DNA of 64,000 nt from DATBLE01 sp963791425 (GTDB lineage: Bacteria > Actinomycetota > Thermoleophilia > Gaiellales > Gaiellaceae). The notes beneath the pieces are model-generated. The model made no database searches. It was given only the letters and a program-made list of their open reading frames with translations, and had not been told where the DNA came from. The position numbers were made by a program, and so were the translations under genes. Positions 17,563-26,280 of this stretch are shown here, in pieces (the stretch's first letter is position 1; the number at the start of each line of letters is the position of its first letter). The stretch covers positions 620,001-684,000 of the forward strand of contig CAWBSE010000003.1 of the NCBI GenBank assembly GCA_963791425.1. Direction: 5' to 3'.

Positions 17563-18036
17563 ATGGCGATAACTCTTCGGCCGTTCGCAGACAGCGATCT
17601 CGACGCGCTCTTCACCTGGGAGAGCGATCCTCGCGCGGTCCAGATGGCGGCGTTCACGCGGGCGGATCCGTCCGACCGCAGCGCGTTCGACGCCCATTAC
17701 GAGCGCGTTCGGAGCAACCCTTCTAACACGCTGCTGGCGATCGACGAGGACGGGGAATTCGTGGGGACGATAGGCAGCTACACGATGGAGGGAGAGCGCG
17801 AGGTCACGTACTGGATCGCACCGGCGCGATGGGGGCAAGGGCTCGCGTCGCGGGCCCTTTGTGCGTTCCTTGCGATCGAATCGACCAGACCACTTCGTGG
17901 TCGCGTGGCCGACCACAATGCCGCGTCGGCGAAGGTGCTCGCTCGCGCCGGCTTCGTCGAGGTGGGCTCCGACACGGGGTTCGCGCCGGGAATCGGCGCC
18001 GAGGTCGTCGAGCGGATCTATCGACTCGATCGATAG
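17563..18036 (+). CDS. GNAT family N-acetyltransferase
   Basis: 157-residue acetyl-CoA-dependent acyltransferase of the RimJ/RimL type. The fold is recognisable from ITLRPFADSDLDALFTW at the start, VGTIGSYTM, EVTYWIAPARWGQGLASRAL (acetyl-CoA-binding strand and loop) and NAASAKVLARAGFVEVG near the end. ATG 17563 is preferred over an in-frame GTG two codons upstream because the conserved N-terminus starts there. Substrate unknown. Its 3' end overlaps the convergent DUF5069-cupin gene by 19 bases. Confidence 0.82.
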   Translation: MAITLRPFADSDLDALFTWESDPRAVQMAAFTRADPSDRSAFDAHYERVRSNPSNTLLAIDEDGEFVGTIGSYTMEGEREVTYWIAPARWGQGLASRALCAFLAIESTRPLRGRVADHNAASAKVLARAGFVEVGSDTGFAPGIGAEVVERIYRLDR

Positions 18037-18566
18037 GAGGCGCCAGGATCGCCCGTCAGCCAGTCGAGGCGTAGTGGCGACTCGCCGATGCTCTCGATTC
18101 GATGGGGCAGCTCCGTCGGCACGCGCACCACCTCACCGGAGCGGACGATCCGCATCTGACGGTCGCCGAGGAAGAACAGCGCTTCGCCCTCCTCGACAGC
18201 GACCACGCGCTGACCCGGCCCCGGCCGTAGCTCATCGAGCAGCTCGCGCGGGCGAACCTTGAGGTAGACCCCCGTCAGAAGCTCGTCCTCGGTCGCGTGT
18301 GCGTCGAACCACGCCTCCGTTGCCGGCGGAATGCCGTGCTCCCGTAGGCCGACGAGGATTGCCCGGTCGTCATCGCCGTTCTCGCTGACCAGCTCGAGCA
18401 CGTTCTCGGGGTAGACCCGCAGGCGCGCCATACAGCTGTGGTCGAGCGGGCAACCGAACGGCGGCGCATCGGTGTCGCCGGCGAGCCGCGCCCGCGCCTT
18501 GTCGAACATGCGCGGGAGGTACGCGTAGCCCTCGAGCTCGTCGGCAAAGTCCCGAACGGCAGCCAT
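18018..18566 (-). CDS. DUF5069 domain fused to a C-terminal cupin
   Basis: 182 residues. The N-terminal ~100 residues match the DUF5069 pattern (LEGYAYLPRMFDKARARLAG, FGCPLDHSCM, then a helical stretch ending PATEAWFDAHAT). Residues ~115-178 form a small cupin (GQRVVAVEEGEALFFLGD, then VVRVPTELPHRIESIGESPL) with one histidine in the second motif. DUF5069 proteins are usually stand-alone and uncharacterised, so the fusion is the noteworthy point. A TAGCGT box lies eight bases before the ATG. Role unknown. Confidence 0.6.
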   Translation of the reverse strand: MAAVRDFADELEGYAYLPRMFDKARARLAGDTDAPPFGCPLDHSCMARLRVYPENVLELVSENGDDDRAILVGLREHGIPPATEAWFDAHATEDELLTGVYLKVRPRELLDELRPGPGQRVVAVEEGEALFFLGDRQMRIVRSGEVVRVPTELPHRIESIGESPLRLDWLTGDPGASYRSSR

Positions 18567-18616
18567 CCCGTAGCACGCTACCGGGTGGTGCCCAGCGACA
18601 GATCCCGACGGCGCGG

Positions 18617-19051
18617 TTAGTCCTCGATCTGCGCCGTTCCGTTCCGCTGCATTTCATCGAGCGCGGCTCGCATGCCCTCCAGCTTCTCGGGCGAATGACC
18701 GACCCAGTCGACAAGCTCGCCGACAACGCGCAGCGGCTCGCGGGTACGGAAGGACTGGGTTGGATTCCCCGGGAACTTCTTGTCGGTCAGGTTCGGATCG
18801 TCCTCGAACTCTCCGGTTGGCTCGACCATGTAAATGTGCCCACGGCCATCCCCGCCGGCGAGCTCGGCGCCCCAGACCGCAGCGTCGAGAGTTGCCGTGA
18901 AATAGACGTAGTTCATCACTCGGCCTGCTTCAAAGTTCGATTCCCGCCCCGAAATCAGCAGATCGCCCACCGCGAGGTCTGCCTTCGTACCGTGCAGGTA
19001 CACGCCCGCCTCGTACACCTCGAACGGCACCGGCTCACGCAAGGCGCTCAT
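18617..19051 (-). CDS. arr: NAD+-rifamycin ADP-ribosyltransferase (Arr)
   Basis: Inactivates rifamycins by ADP-ribosylation of the ansa-chain hydroxyl. The 144-residue protein is full length and shows the family sequence almost throughout: YLHGTKADLAVGDLL, SNFEAGRVMNYVYFTATLDA, GRGHIYMVEPTGEFEDDPN, LTDKKFPGNPTQSFRTREPL and LVDWVGHSPEKLEGM. It lies among ordinary chromosomal genes with no mobile element, so it reads as an intrinsic resistance gene. TAGCCT sits six bases before the ATG, suggesting a leaderless transcript. Confidence 0.93.
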   Translation of the reverse strand: MSALREPVPFEVYEAGVYLHGTKADLAVGDLLISGRESNFEAGRVMNYVYFTATLDAAVWGAELAGGDGRGHIYMVEPTGEFEDDPNLTDKKFPGNPTQSFRTREPLRVVGELVDWVGHSPEKLEGMRAALDEMQRNGTAQIED

Positions 19052-19060
19052 GCGACCAGG

Positions 19061-19303
19061 CTAGCCATCCAAGATGAGACGGCGAACAACAGCGACGACT
19101 CCCCGGCCGACGGCATCCAGGGTGACCGCACCTACCAACAAGAGTGCGAACACCACCGGGGGGGCACCGCCCTCACGGTCGCCGTGAGCCCGTGCGACCA
19201 CCATTGCGGCAACGCCGACCAGAAGTGCAACGGTGAAGAGCACTCGGCCGGGATGGGAGAGCCGAAGCCGATGACCGAGCCATCTCCAGGAGCTTCGGAG
19301 CAT
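19061..19303 (-). CDS. Small two-helix membrane protein, unknown
   Basis: 80 residues from ATG 19303: a basic amphipathic start (MLRSSWRWLGHRLRLSHPG), a membrane helix (VLFTVALLVGVAAMVVA), a charged loop, a second helix (VVFALLLVGAVTLDAVG) and a basic tail. No family is recognised. Base composition fits its neighbours; it lies nine bases upstream of the arr start. Confidence 0.4.
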   Translation of the reverse strand: MLRSSWRWLGHRLRLSHPGRVLFTVALLVGVAAMVVARAHGDREGGAPPVVFALLLVGAVTLDAVGRGVVAVVRRLILDG

Positions 19304-19335
19304 CGCCACGCGTGAAGTGTGGGTCGCTCGAGTCG

Positions 19336-20382
19336 CTAGACGGCCGTGAACGCCGGCGGCCGCTCGGCGCGGCGGTACTCGACCGTGTAGCCGAGCCGGC
19401 GCGGGACCTCGAGCAGCGCCTCGAGATCGAGGTCGATCGTGGCGCCCGCCTTCTGGGTGACCTCGTCCTCGATCGGCAGGTCGAAGTCGTCGGCGCCGAA
19501 GTCGAGGGCGCGGAACGCGTCCTCGTTCTGGGTGAGGACCGAGGTGCGGAAGTGCTTGACGTTGTCGAGGAAGATCCGCGAGAGCGCCATGTGCCGCTGG
19601 TACTCGTGCGCGGAGATCTCGTTGCCGCCGAGGTCGGTGCCGTACGGCTTGTACGTCCAGCACAGGAACGAGAACAGCCCTTCATACCCGTCGGCGACAC
19701 ACTGATCCTGGAAGTCGCGCGTGCGCTGGAGGTGCTCGAGCCGCTCGTCGAGCGTCTCGTCGAAGCCGATCACCATCGTCGCGGTCGTATGCATGCCGCT
19801 CTCGACGATCGCCCGCTGCGCCTCGAAGTAGTCGGCGACCGTGTACTTCCACTTGGCGTGCCGCTTGCGGAAGTCCTCGGTGAGGATCTCGCTGCCGCCG
19901 CCGGTGATCCAGTGGACACCCGCGTCGCGCAGCCGCGCAGCCGCCTCGGCGTAGGAGAGCCCGGCACGGTCGGCGAGGAAGACGAACTCGGCGATCGTCA
20001 GCGCGTAGAACTCGACCGTGTCGCCGTAGCGCTCGCGCACCGAGTGGAACAGGTCGGCGTACCAGTCGAGCGGGAGCTTCGGGTTGAAGCCGCCGTTGAA
20101 CCCGACGAGGTCGCCGCCGGCCTCGACCAGCTGGTCGATCTTCGCGAACACGTCCTCGCGGGAGAGGACGTAGCCGCCCTCCTGGTTCGGGAGGACGTAG
20201 AACGCGCAGTAGTCACACTGGGCAACGCAGACGTTCGTGTAGTTGATGATCCGCATGACCATGTAGGTCGCATGGTCGGGACGGTGAAACTGCGCCCGCG
20301 CCTGCTGCGCGAGCGCGATCAACTCCTCGTCGCTCGCCTCGTTCCAGAGCCGCCGCGCCTCGTCGACGTCGATGCGCGTCAA
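19336..20382 (-). CDS. mqnC: MqnC-like radical SAM enzyme (cyclic dehypoxanthinyl futalosine synthase family)
   Basis: Radical SAM enzyme of the futalosine route to menaquinone; MqnC cyclises dehypoxanthine futalosine. About 348 residues from a TTG at 20382 that overlaps the upstream stop as TTGA. The cluster motif CVAQCDYC (C-x3-C-x2-C) follows INYTN, as in MqnC/MqnE/CofH proteins, and a GGGSEIL segment lies where MqnC has its GGG motif. The usual xFC is DYC here and the N-terminal lead is atypical, so it is a divergent member. Position beside mqnA and other quinone genes supports the role. It ends the respiratory operon. Confidence 0.75.
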   Translation of the reverse strand: MTRIDVDEARRLWNEASDEELIALAQQARAQFHRPDHATYMVMRIINYTNVCVAQCDYCAFYVLPNQEGGYVLSREDVFAKIDQLVEAGGDLVGFNGGFNPKLPLDWYADLFHSVRERYGDTVEFYALTIAEFVFLADRAGLSYAEAAARLRDAGVHWITGGGSEILTEDFRKRHAKWKYTVADYFEAQRAIVESGMHTTATMVIGFDETLDERLEHLQRTRDFQDQCVADGYEGLFSFLCWTYKPYGTDLGGNEISAHEYQRHMALSRIFLDNVKHFRTSVLTQNEDAFRALDFGADDFDLPIEDEVTQKAGATIDLDLEALLEVPRRLGYTVEYRRAERPPAFTAV

Positions 20383-21681
20383 ACCGCCACGGCCTCCGGC
20401 GCGAGCACGTCCATGAACGAACTGACCGAGAAGACCGCGTTCCCGGCGCCGGACTTGCCGTAGCCGGGCGGCGGCTGCAGCCCGTGGCGCTCGAGCGTCT
20501 CGCGGTACGCCTCGAGCAGCCGGACGTGGTACTCGAGCGGCGCGCCCTCGGGGTTGTCGATGCCGAGCGGCGTGGTCGGCTCCGGGCACCAGGTCGTGAA
20601 CCGCGGCGTGATCCCGCGCGACATGAAGAAGTCGAGCCCCACGACGGTGCTCGCCACCGCCTCCTCGGGGGTCGCGAACCCGAACGGCTTCGCCATCTCG
20701 ACGCCGGCGACGAAGTTCGGGATCACGTAGCGCGGCCCGAAGACCTCGGCCGAATCGAGGATCCGCCGGTGCCACTCGGCGCGCCCGACGTAGCGCTCCT
20801 TGCCGGGGCAGATGATCGAGAACAGGCGCTCGTCCCAGACCTCGTAGTTCGGGTGGTAGATCGTGATCCCGTAGTCCTTGTAGCGCTGGACGTCCGCGCG
20901 CGGGAGCGCCTGTGCGACGACCTTGCCGATCCAGCGGCCGGGGAAGCGCTCCTCGATCGCCTGCGCGTACCGGCCGTAGAAGTCGGCCTCGGCGAGTCCG
21001 TCGACCTTCGACGTGACCGAGCCGCCGGTGAGCGTGTACGCGTGGCTCGACCTTCTCGACGTCGTGCTCGTCGATGATCGCCAGCGCCTCGAGCACGTCC
21101 TCCACCGGCTTGATCCCCGTGTACGGGCGGCCCGCCTGCTTGTGCTGGCGCCAGTTGTGGTTGATGTCGCAGAAGCGGCACTCCTCCTTGGCGCCGAAGT
21201 ACTGGCAGAGCCGCAGCACCGTGAGGTAGATCAGGTAGCCCCACTGGATCGTCGGCGCCGTCTCCATCACGGTCTTGCCGTTCGTCAGCGTCTGCAGGTA
21301 GTACGAGGGCATCGGCGGCGCCTCGACGTCGGCGACCGGGCTGCCGTCCAGCGTCAGCTGCGAGCCGACCACGCGCCACGGCGAGGTCGGGTTCACGCGC
21401 ACGGACACGATCGTGCGGCGCAGACCGTACGGCCCTCCGGTGAGCGCGATCTCCTCGGGCGGGCGTCGCGTCGCCGCCTCGCCGAGCTCGGCCAGCGGCT
21501 TCTGGTCGAACGAGAAGATGAAGTACGACTTCGGCTTGACCGCGCCGTCGAGGTTGTCGCTCAGCGACGCGTCGTCGAACGCGATCCCCGTGCGCAGCAG
21601 GTCCTCCTTGACGACCGCCTCCGGCGGAACGCCGGGAAATCGCTCGATCAGCGACTCGACCAGCTCGGTCCGGGAGCTCAC
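20379..21681 (-). CDS. Uncharacterised radical SAM protein of the menaquinone cluster, C-x8-C-x2-C motif, frame-broken
   Basis: About 433 residues after bridging one shift near 21043. Starts at GTG 21681 (GTGA overlap with mqnA). Residues 1-140 form a separate N-terminal domain without recognised similarity. The likely cluster ligands are C159, C168 and C171 (LCQYFGAKEECRFCDIN), a C-x8-C-x2-C spacing unlike the canonical C-x3-C-x2-C. TLTGGSVTSK follows in the region expected for the SAM-binding GGE-type motif, then TIYHPNYEVWDERLF, RYVIPNFVAGVEM and ITPRFTTWCPEP. By position between mqnA and mqnC it could replace MqnE (aminofutalosine synthase), but it does not look like MqnE. Function is inferred from context only. 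Confidence 0.6.
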
Positions 21682-22439
21682 GCGGTCACTTCCTCGTGCA
21701 CGAACCGCAGCTCCGGCACCTCGGCGAGCTCGCCGACGTCGCGGGCCATCTCCAGGAACGTGAACAGCCCGGCGCGCTCGCGCGGGCCGAACCGGTAGCG
21801 CAGCTTCTCGAAGTAGCGGGCGAGGAACCCGGCGGGGTAGCCGTACAGCTCGCTCGACTCGTACGCGAGCTGCTCCGGCTCGGCGCGTGCGCGCCGCACC
21901 GACGCGACCAGCGAGTCCTCGAGCGCCGCCATCCCGGGCGCGACCGGCTCGGGGGCGGCGAAGACCGCGAACACCATCGGCAGCCCCGTGCGCTCCAGCC
22001 ACAGGCGGCCGAGGTCGTAGTGCGGGGTCGGATCCTCGAACGCGCTCTTCAGGGCGGCGTCGCCGATCAGCAGCGTCGCGTCCGCTTCCTCGCCGAGCGG
22101 CACGTGGTCGGCATCGGGGATCAGCACCTTGGTCAGGACGACCGAGGTCGCGCTCTCCGGCGTGACCGCCACGCGGCGTACCTGCTCGATCGGGATGCGC
22201 GAGACGAGCTGGATCGAGTCGACCGCGCCCTCCGACGAGACGCACAGCCGGGGCATGATCCGCAGCTTCGCGGCGTCGCGGGCCCACGCGATCGACGAGA
22301 TCGGCGCGATGTCGATCTCGCCGGCGACCAGCCGCTTGTTCAGCTCGGTCGGGACGCCCGTGACCTCCTCGACCTCGTGCTCGAGCCGGTAGAAGACCGG
22401 CGCCATGTTCACGTACGAGATGCGGCCGAGACGGATCAT
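21678..22439 (-). CDS. mqnA: Chorismate dehydratase MqnA
   Basis: Periplasmic-binding-protein-fold lyase that converts chorismate to 3-[(1-carboxyvinyl)oxy]benzoate, the first step of the futalosine menaquinone pathway. 253 residues; RLGRISYVNMAPVFYRL at the start, ELNKRLVAGEIDIAPISSI and the ATLLIGDAALK segment are typical of MqnA/MqnD-type proteins, and the N-terminal sequence fits MqnA. Overlaps the polyprenyl synthase stop as ATGA (22436-22439) and the radical SAM gene as GTGA. Confidence 0.9.
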   Translation of the reverse strand: MIRLGRISYVNMAPVFYRLEHEVEEVTGVPTELNKRLVAGEIDIAPISSIAWARDAAKLRIMPRLCVSSEGAVDSIQLVSRIPIEQVRRVAVTPESATSVVLTKVLIPDADHVPLGEEADATLLIGDAALKSAFEDPTPHYDLGRLWLERTGLPMVFAVFAAPEPVAPGMAALEDSLVASVRRARAEPEQLAYESSELYGYPAGFLARYFEKLRYRFGPRERAGLFTFLEMARDVGELAEVPELRFVHEEVTA

Positions 22440-23356
22440 GCGTCTCTGTGGACGACGAGGTGGGTGAGCGTCTCGAGCTCCTCGCGGTGCAGCTCGCCGT
22501 TCAGGCTCGCGCGTGCCCGGCGCGCGTAGTCGAGCGCGATCTCGCGCGCCTCCTCGAGCGCGCCGGTGGCGGCGACCCGGACGAGCGCGCCCTCCGACGG
22601 CCCGCCCGCGAGCGCGGCCCGCACGACCTCGTCCTCGCGCGCGGCGAGGATCAGCGGCAGCGTCGGCGTTCCCTCGCGCAGGTCGACGCCGGCGATCTTC
22701 CCGGTCTCGACCGTCTGCCCCGAGCAGTCGAGGATGTCGTCGGTGATCTGGAACGCGATCCCGAGCGACAGCCCGAACGTGCCGAGATGCCGCCACGCGC
22801 GCCCCGCGCCGAGCAGGCACGCGGCCTCGAACAGCTTCCCGGTCTTCAGGCTGCAGCGCTCGAGGTAGTCCTCGACCGACGTGTCGGGATCGTGCGCCTG
22901 GCGGCGCTGCATCGCCTCGCCGCGGGCGAGGCACAGCGCGGCGTCGGCGAGCAGCGTGACCGCGTGCTCGTCGCCGGTCGCGGCCAGCTCGGCGAACGCG
23001 CGGGCGAAGAGGTAGTCGCCGGCCGCCTTCGCCGCCTCCGGCCCGTAGGCCGACCAGGCGGACGCACGGCCGCGGCGGAACTCGGCGCCGTCGATCAGGT
23101 CGTCGTGCACCAGCGTCGCCATGTGCACGAGCTCGACGGCGACACCGGCTGCCACCGACGGCGCTCGTCCCGCGGGCGCCGAGAAGAACGCGAGCAGCGG
23201 CCGCAGCCGCTTCCCACCGGCGCTGAGCGCGTCGCGCGACACGGCCGCGACGATCCCGTCGTGCGAGTGCACCGCCTCGTGGAGCCGCTCCTCGAGTTCC
23301 TCGAGGTACAGGTCGAGGCCCGGGGTCTCGCGGATGTCGGCGAGCGCCGAGGTCAT
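22436..23356 (-). CDS. Polyprenyl diphosphate synthase (all-trans)
   Basis: Builds the isoprenoid side chain, here most likely of menaquinone. 306 residues from ATG 23356. First aspartate-rich motif in LVHDDLIDGAEFRRG, second in FQITDDILDCSG; also GGKRLRP near the N-terminus and the GDYLFARAFAEL helix. ATGA overlaps on both sides place it tightly between menG and mqnA. Chain length cannot be decided from the sequence alone. Confidence 0.93.
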   Translation of the reverse strand: MTSALADIRETPGLDLYLEELEERLHEAVHSHDGIVAAVSRDALSAGGKRLRPLLAFFSAPAGRAPSVAAGVAVELVHMATLVHDDLIDGAEFRRGRASAWSAYGPEAAKAAGDYLFARAFAELAATGDEHAVTLLADAALCLARGEAMQRRQAHDPDTSVEDYLERCSLKTGKLFEAACLLGAGRAWRHLGTFGLSLGIAFQITDDILDCSGQTVETGKIAGVDLREGTPTLPLILAAREDEVVRAALAGGPSEGALVRVAATGALEEAREIALDYARRARASLNGELHREELETLTHLVVHRDA

Positions 23357-24033
23357 GCCGCAACCCTCCCGATGTGCAGCGCGACGATCCCGCCGGCGAA
23401 GGTCCGGAACTTGACGTCGGAGAAGCCCGCCGCCCGCATCAGCTCGGCGAGCCGGGGTGCGTCGGGGAAGCGGCGAACGCTGGCGGGCAGGTACGAGTAC
23501 GCCTCGCCGCCCTTCAAGCCCTTGCCGATCATCGGCACGATCCGGTCGAACCAGAGCCGGTAGAACGGCGCGAGCGGGCCGGACGGCTGCGTGATCTCGA
23601 GCACGGCGACGCGCCCGCCGTCGCCGAGCACGCGGCGGAGCTCGCGCAGGCCGCCCTCGAGGTCGGAGACATTGCGGACGCCGAAGCCGACGGTCGCCGC
23701 CTCGAACGAGCCGGCCTCGAAGGGGAGCGCGAGCATGTCGCCCTCGACCCACGTCGCGGCGGGAAGCTTGCGGCGCGCGCGCTCCAGCATGCGCGGCGCG
23801 AAGTCGAGCCCGGTGACGACGCCGCCCGCATGCGAGCACGCGACGGCGAGATCGCCCGTGCCGCAGCACGCGTCGAGCACCCGGTCGCCCGGACGGACGA
23901 CCGCCTCGGCCGCGATCCGGCGCCAGCGCAGGTCGAGGCCCGCGGTCATGACGCGGTTCATCACGTCGTAGACGGGCGCGATCCGGTCGAACATCGACCG
24001 CACCTCGTTGGCGGGCAGGGTGCCTGCCGTCAC
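23353..24033 (-). CDS. menG: Demethylmenaquinone methyltransferase (MenG/UbiE family)
   Basis: SAM-dependent C-methyltransferase for the last step of menaquinone synthesis, 226 residues from GTG 24033 (GTGA overlap with ubiX). Shows the family lead VRSMFDRIAPVYDVMNRVMT, motif I VLDACCGTGDLAVA, GLDFAPRMLERAR, and the UbiE signature region VGFGVRNVSDLEGGLRE. Its neighbours are the prenyl synthase and the UbiX-like flavin prenyltransferase. Confidence 0.93.
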   Translation of the reverse strand: MTAGTLPANEVRSMFDRIAPVYDVMNRVMTAGLDLRWRRIAAEAVVRPGDRVLDACCGTGDLAVACSHAGGVVTGLDFAPRMLERARRKLPAATWVEGDMLALPFEAGSFEAATVGFGVRNVSDLEGGLRELRRVLGDGGRVAVLEITQPSGPLAPFYRLWFDRIVPMIGKGLKGGEAYSYLPASVRRFPDAPRLAELMRAAGFSDVKFRTFAGGIVALHIGRVAA

Positions 24034-24617
24034 TCGCCCCACCGCTTGACCAGAGCGTTCTCGAGCCCGATCTGGTCGAGCGCCCGCCCGGCGATGAAGT
24101 CGACGAGGTCGTCGACGGTCTCGGCGCCGTGGTAGAAGCCCGGCGCCAGGAAGAGGATCGTCGCCCCGGCCTGCCGGAGCGTGAGCATGTTCTGCAGGTG
24201 GATCGTGGAGAGCGGCGTCTCGCGCGGCATCAGGACGAGCTTGCGCTCCTCCTTCAGGGCGACGCTGGCGGCACGGTGGATCAGGTTCGACATCGCCCCC
24301 GACGCGATCGTCCCCAGCGTTCCCATCGAGCACGGGCAGATCAGGTAGGCGTCGATCTTCGCGGAGCCGCTCGCGTACGGCGACCGCCAGTCCTGCGGGT
24401 CGAAGACGGTCACCTCGCCGCGCGCGTGCTCGGTGAAGCGCGCAATCGTCTCGTCGCGCGACAGCCGGGCGTCGCCGTACAGCTCGGTCGCGATCACCTC
24501 GAGCCCGGCCGCGGAGAAGCACACGCCGACCTCGCAGTCGGCTTCCGTCAAAGCTTCGAGCAGGCGGGCTGCGTACGGAGCGCCGGACGCGCCGGTTACG
24601 CCGAGAAAGATGCGCAT
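24030..24617 (-). CDS. ubiX: Flavin prenyltransferase UbiX (MqnM-type role likely)
   Basis: Makes prenylated FMN, the cofactor of UbiD decarboxylases. 195 residues from ATG 24617 (an upstream in-frame start adds 13 residues that do not match the family). Contains the FMN-binding MRIFLGVTGASGAPYAARLL lead, LICPCSMGTLGTIASGAMSNLI and LVLMPRETPLSTIHLQNML. A UbiD gene is encoded 2.7 kb upstream on the same strand, so the pair should decarboxylate the prenylated naphthoate in the futalosine route. Confidence 0.94.
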   Translation of the reverse strand: MRIFLGVTGASGAPYAARLLEALTEADCEVGVCFSAAGLEVIATELYGDARLSRDETIARFTEHARGEVTVFDPQDWRSPYASGSAKIDAYLICPCSMGTLGTIASGAMSNLIHRAASVALKEERKLVLMPRETPLSTIHLQNMLTLRQAGATILFLAPGFYHGAETVDDLVDFIAGRALDQIGLENALVKRWGE

Positions 24618-24633
24618 ACGCACATCATTCCTG

Positions 24634-25482
24634 TTACTTGCCACCCTTCGACGCATTCAGGAACGCAGCGATCTGCGCAATCTGTTCCTTGCTGAACTGC
24701 GTCCCGAATTTCGGCATCACGCTGTTGCCGAATTTCCCCGGGTCGGAAATGTAGTCGGCCAGCCCCTGGAGGCCCCTCCCGCGAGTCCCTTCCTCGCTCA
24801 GATCGGGGGCGCCGAGGTTTGACGAGCCGGTGCCGAGGTAGGTGTGGCATTGCTGGCAGCCGGCGGCCGCGAACAGCTTCGCGCCGGCGATCGCCTGCGC
24901 GTTCCCCTCGAAACCCTGCTTCTTCGCCCAGCCCGGAACCGCTGCCGCGAGCTCGCTGCCCAGCGCCTCCTTCGCGGTCGCGCCCTTGTAGGTCAGCGTC
25001 CCCATCGCGATCACGGTCAGGATCGTGATGATCACCGCGACCGGCCGCCGCGACAGCCGCCGCTCCTGCCGCCGGTCCATGAACGGCAGCGCGATCATCA
25101 GCATCATCAGGATCGTCGGGATCCCGACGGTGCCGAGGATCACCGAGTCCGGCCACTTGAAGATCCGCAGCAGGTAGAAGAGGAAGTAGAAGTACCAGTC
25201 GGGGCGCGGCACGAAGTTCGTCGTCCCCGGATCGGCCTTGTCTGAGTAGAGCGTCCCGAGCCAGCCCGCGCCGGTGCCCGTGTGGTCGCCGGGCGTCGTC
25301 CACTTCCAGATGCAGGAGAGCCCGATGATCACGAGGATCACGATCAGGCTCATCACCGTGTCGTGGAACATCGCGTGCGGGAAGAACGGCTTGCCCTTCT
25401 TCTTGACGTCGGCCTTGTAGCGCGCGTACTCCTCGCGGCGCGCGATCACCAGCGCTGACGGCTTCAGCTTCGAGAAGCTCAC
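24634..25482 (-). CDS. Cytochrome b C-terminal subunit (PetD-like) fused to a c-type cytochrome
   Basis: 282 residues from GTG 25482 (GTGA overlap with the cytochrome b gene). Residues 1-165 carry three membrane helices (about 43-57, 113-135, 148-165) and a quinol-site motif PDWY at 94-97, equivalent to PEWY of mitochondrial cytochrome b. After a linker, residues ~195-282 are a monohaem cytochrome c domain with CQQCH at 209-213 and a likely axial Met256 in NSVMPKFG. The arrangement gives the complex its own covalently attached electron acceptor on the outer face. Probably no separate cytochrome c1 is needed. Confidence 0.9.
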   Translation of the reverse strand: MSFSKLKPSALVIARREEYARYKADVKKKGKPFFPHAMFHDTVMSLIVILVIIGLSCIWKWTTPGDHTGTGAGWLGTLYSDKADPGTTNFVPRPDWYFYFLFYLLRIFKWPDSVILGTVGIPTILMMLMIALPFMDRRQERRLSRRPVAVIITILTVIAMGTLTYKGATAKEALGSELAAAVPGWAKKQGFEGNAQAIAGAKLFAAAGCQQCHTYLGTGSSNLGAPDLSEEGTRGRGLQGLADYISDPGKFGNSVMPKFGTQFSKEQIAQIAAFLNASKGGK

Positions 25483-26270
25483 GGGGTCGGCCTCCCGCGG
25501 TTCGTCGGCGCGACCAGCCCGGCGCGCGCGCCCGGCTCCGGCTCCTCGTCGGGGCGCTCGGCACCGGCGGCGTCCTTCGACCACGGCGGCGACGACACGC
25601 CGAGGCGGATGACGAGGTACAGGTGCAGCCCGATCAGGGCGAAGATCAGACCCGGTGCGACGAGCATGTGCAGCGAGTAGAACCGGGAGAGGGTCGTCGA
25701 CCCGATCTCGGGCCCGCCCTGGAGTATCTGCCCCATTATCGATCCGACGAACGGCCCGTTCGCGGTGATGTTCATGCCGACGACCGTCGCCCAGTACGCG
25801 GTCTGGTCGAACGGCAGCAGGTAGCCCGTGAAGCCCTCGAACATGCCGAGGATCAGCAGCACCACGCCGATGATCCAGTTCAGCTCGCGCGGGTACTTGT
25901 ATGCGCCGTACAGGAAGACCCGCGCCATGTGGAAGAACAGCAGGATGATGAAGACGCTGGCGCCCCAGCGGTGCATCCCGCGCACGAGCCAGCCGAACTC
26001 GACGTCGTTCGTGATGTGCTGGATCGACGAGTAGGCGTTCTTCGGATCCGGTTGGTAGAACATCGCGAGGATCACGCCGGTGATCGCTTGCACGAGGAAG
26101 GCGGTCAGCGTGGCCGAGCCGAGCGTCTGCGCCCAGCCCGTGTCGCGCGGCACGTTGCGGAAGAGGAAGTACTTGAGTCCGCCGATGAGCCCCGACCGCT
26201 CCTCGAGCCAGTCGAGCGGGTAGAGGACCATCCCTTCCATCTGCTGGCGGCGCTCGGACTTGGCGGGCAT
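25479..26270 (-). CDS. Cytochrome b N-terminal subunit (b6-like) of a menaquinol:cytochrome c reductase
   Basis: 263 residues with four membrane helices and the two haem-ligand pairs H100/H114 and H201/H216 (GMHRWGAS, FFHMAR, YSLHML, GLHLYL). The split between this b6-like chain and a PetD-like chain is the arrangement of b6f and many Gram-positive bc complexes. The C-terminal ~40 residues are hydrophilic and proline-rich. It follows the Rieske gene by 10 bases and overlaps the b-c fusion gene as GTGA. Confidence 0.94.
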   Translation of the reverse strand: MPAKSERRQQMEGMVLYPLDWLEERSGLIGGLKYFLFRNVPRDTGWAQTLGSATLTAFLVQAITGVILAMFYQPDPKNAYSSIQHITNDVEFGWLVRGMHRWGASVFIILLFFHMARVFLYGAYKYPRELNWIIGVVLLILGMFEGFTGYLLPFDQTAYWATVVGMNITANGPFVGSIMGQILQGGPEIGSTTLSRFYSLHMLVAPGLIFALIGLHLYLVIRLGVSSPPWSKDAAGAERPDEEPEPGARAGLVAPTNRGRPTP

Positions 26271-26280
26271 CAGTGGTCTC

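Noticed and set aside
20379..21681. Calling the radical SAM gene mqnE
   Set aside because: Position suits MqnE but the cysteine spacing and N-terminal domain do not, so the name is withheld.
19336..22287. Single 983-codon frame joining the mqnC-like gene, the radical SAM gene and more
   Set aside because: Only its two ends match real proteins; the middle is an out-of-frame reading caused by the break near 21043, and start/stop overlaps (GTGA, TTGA) mark separate genes.
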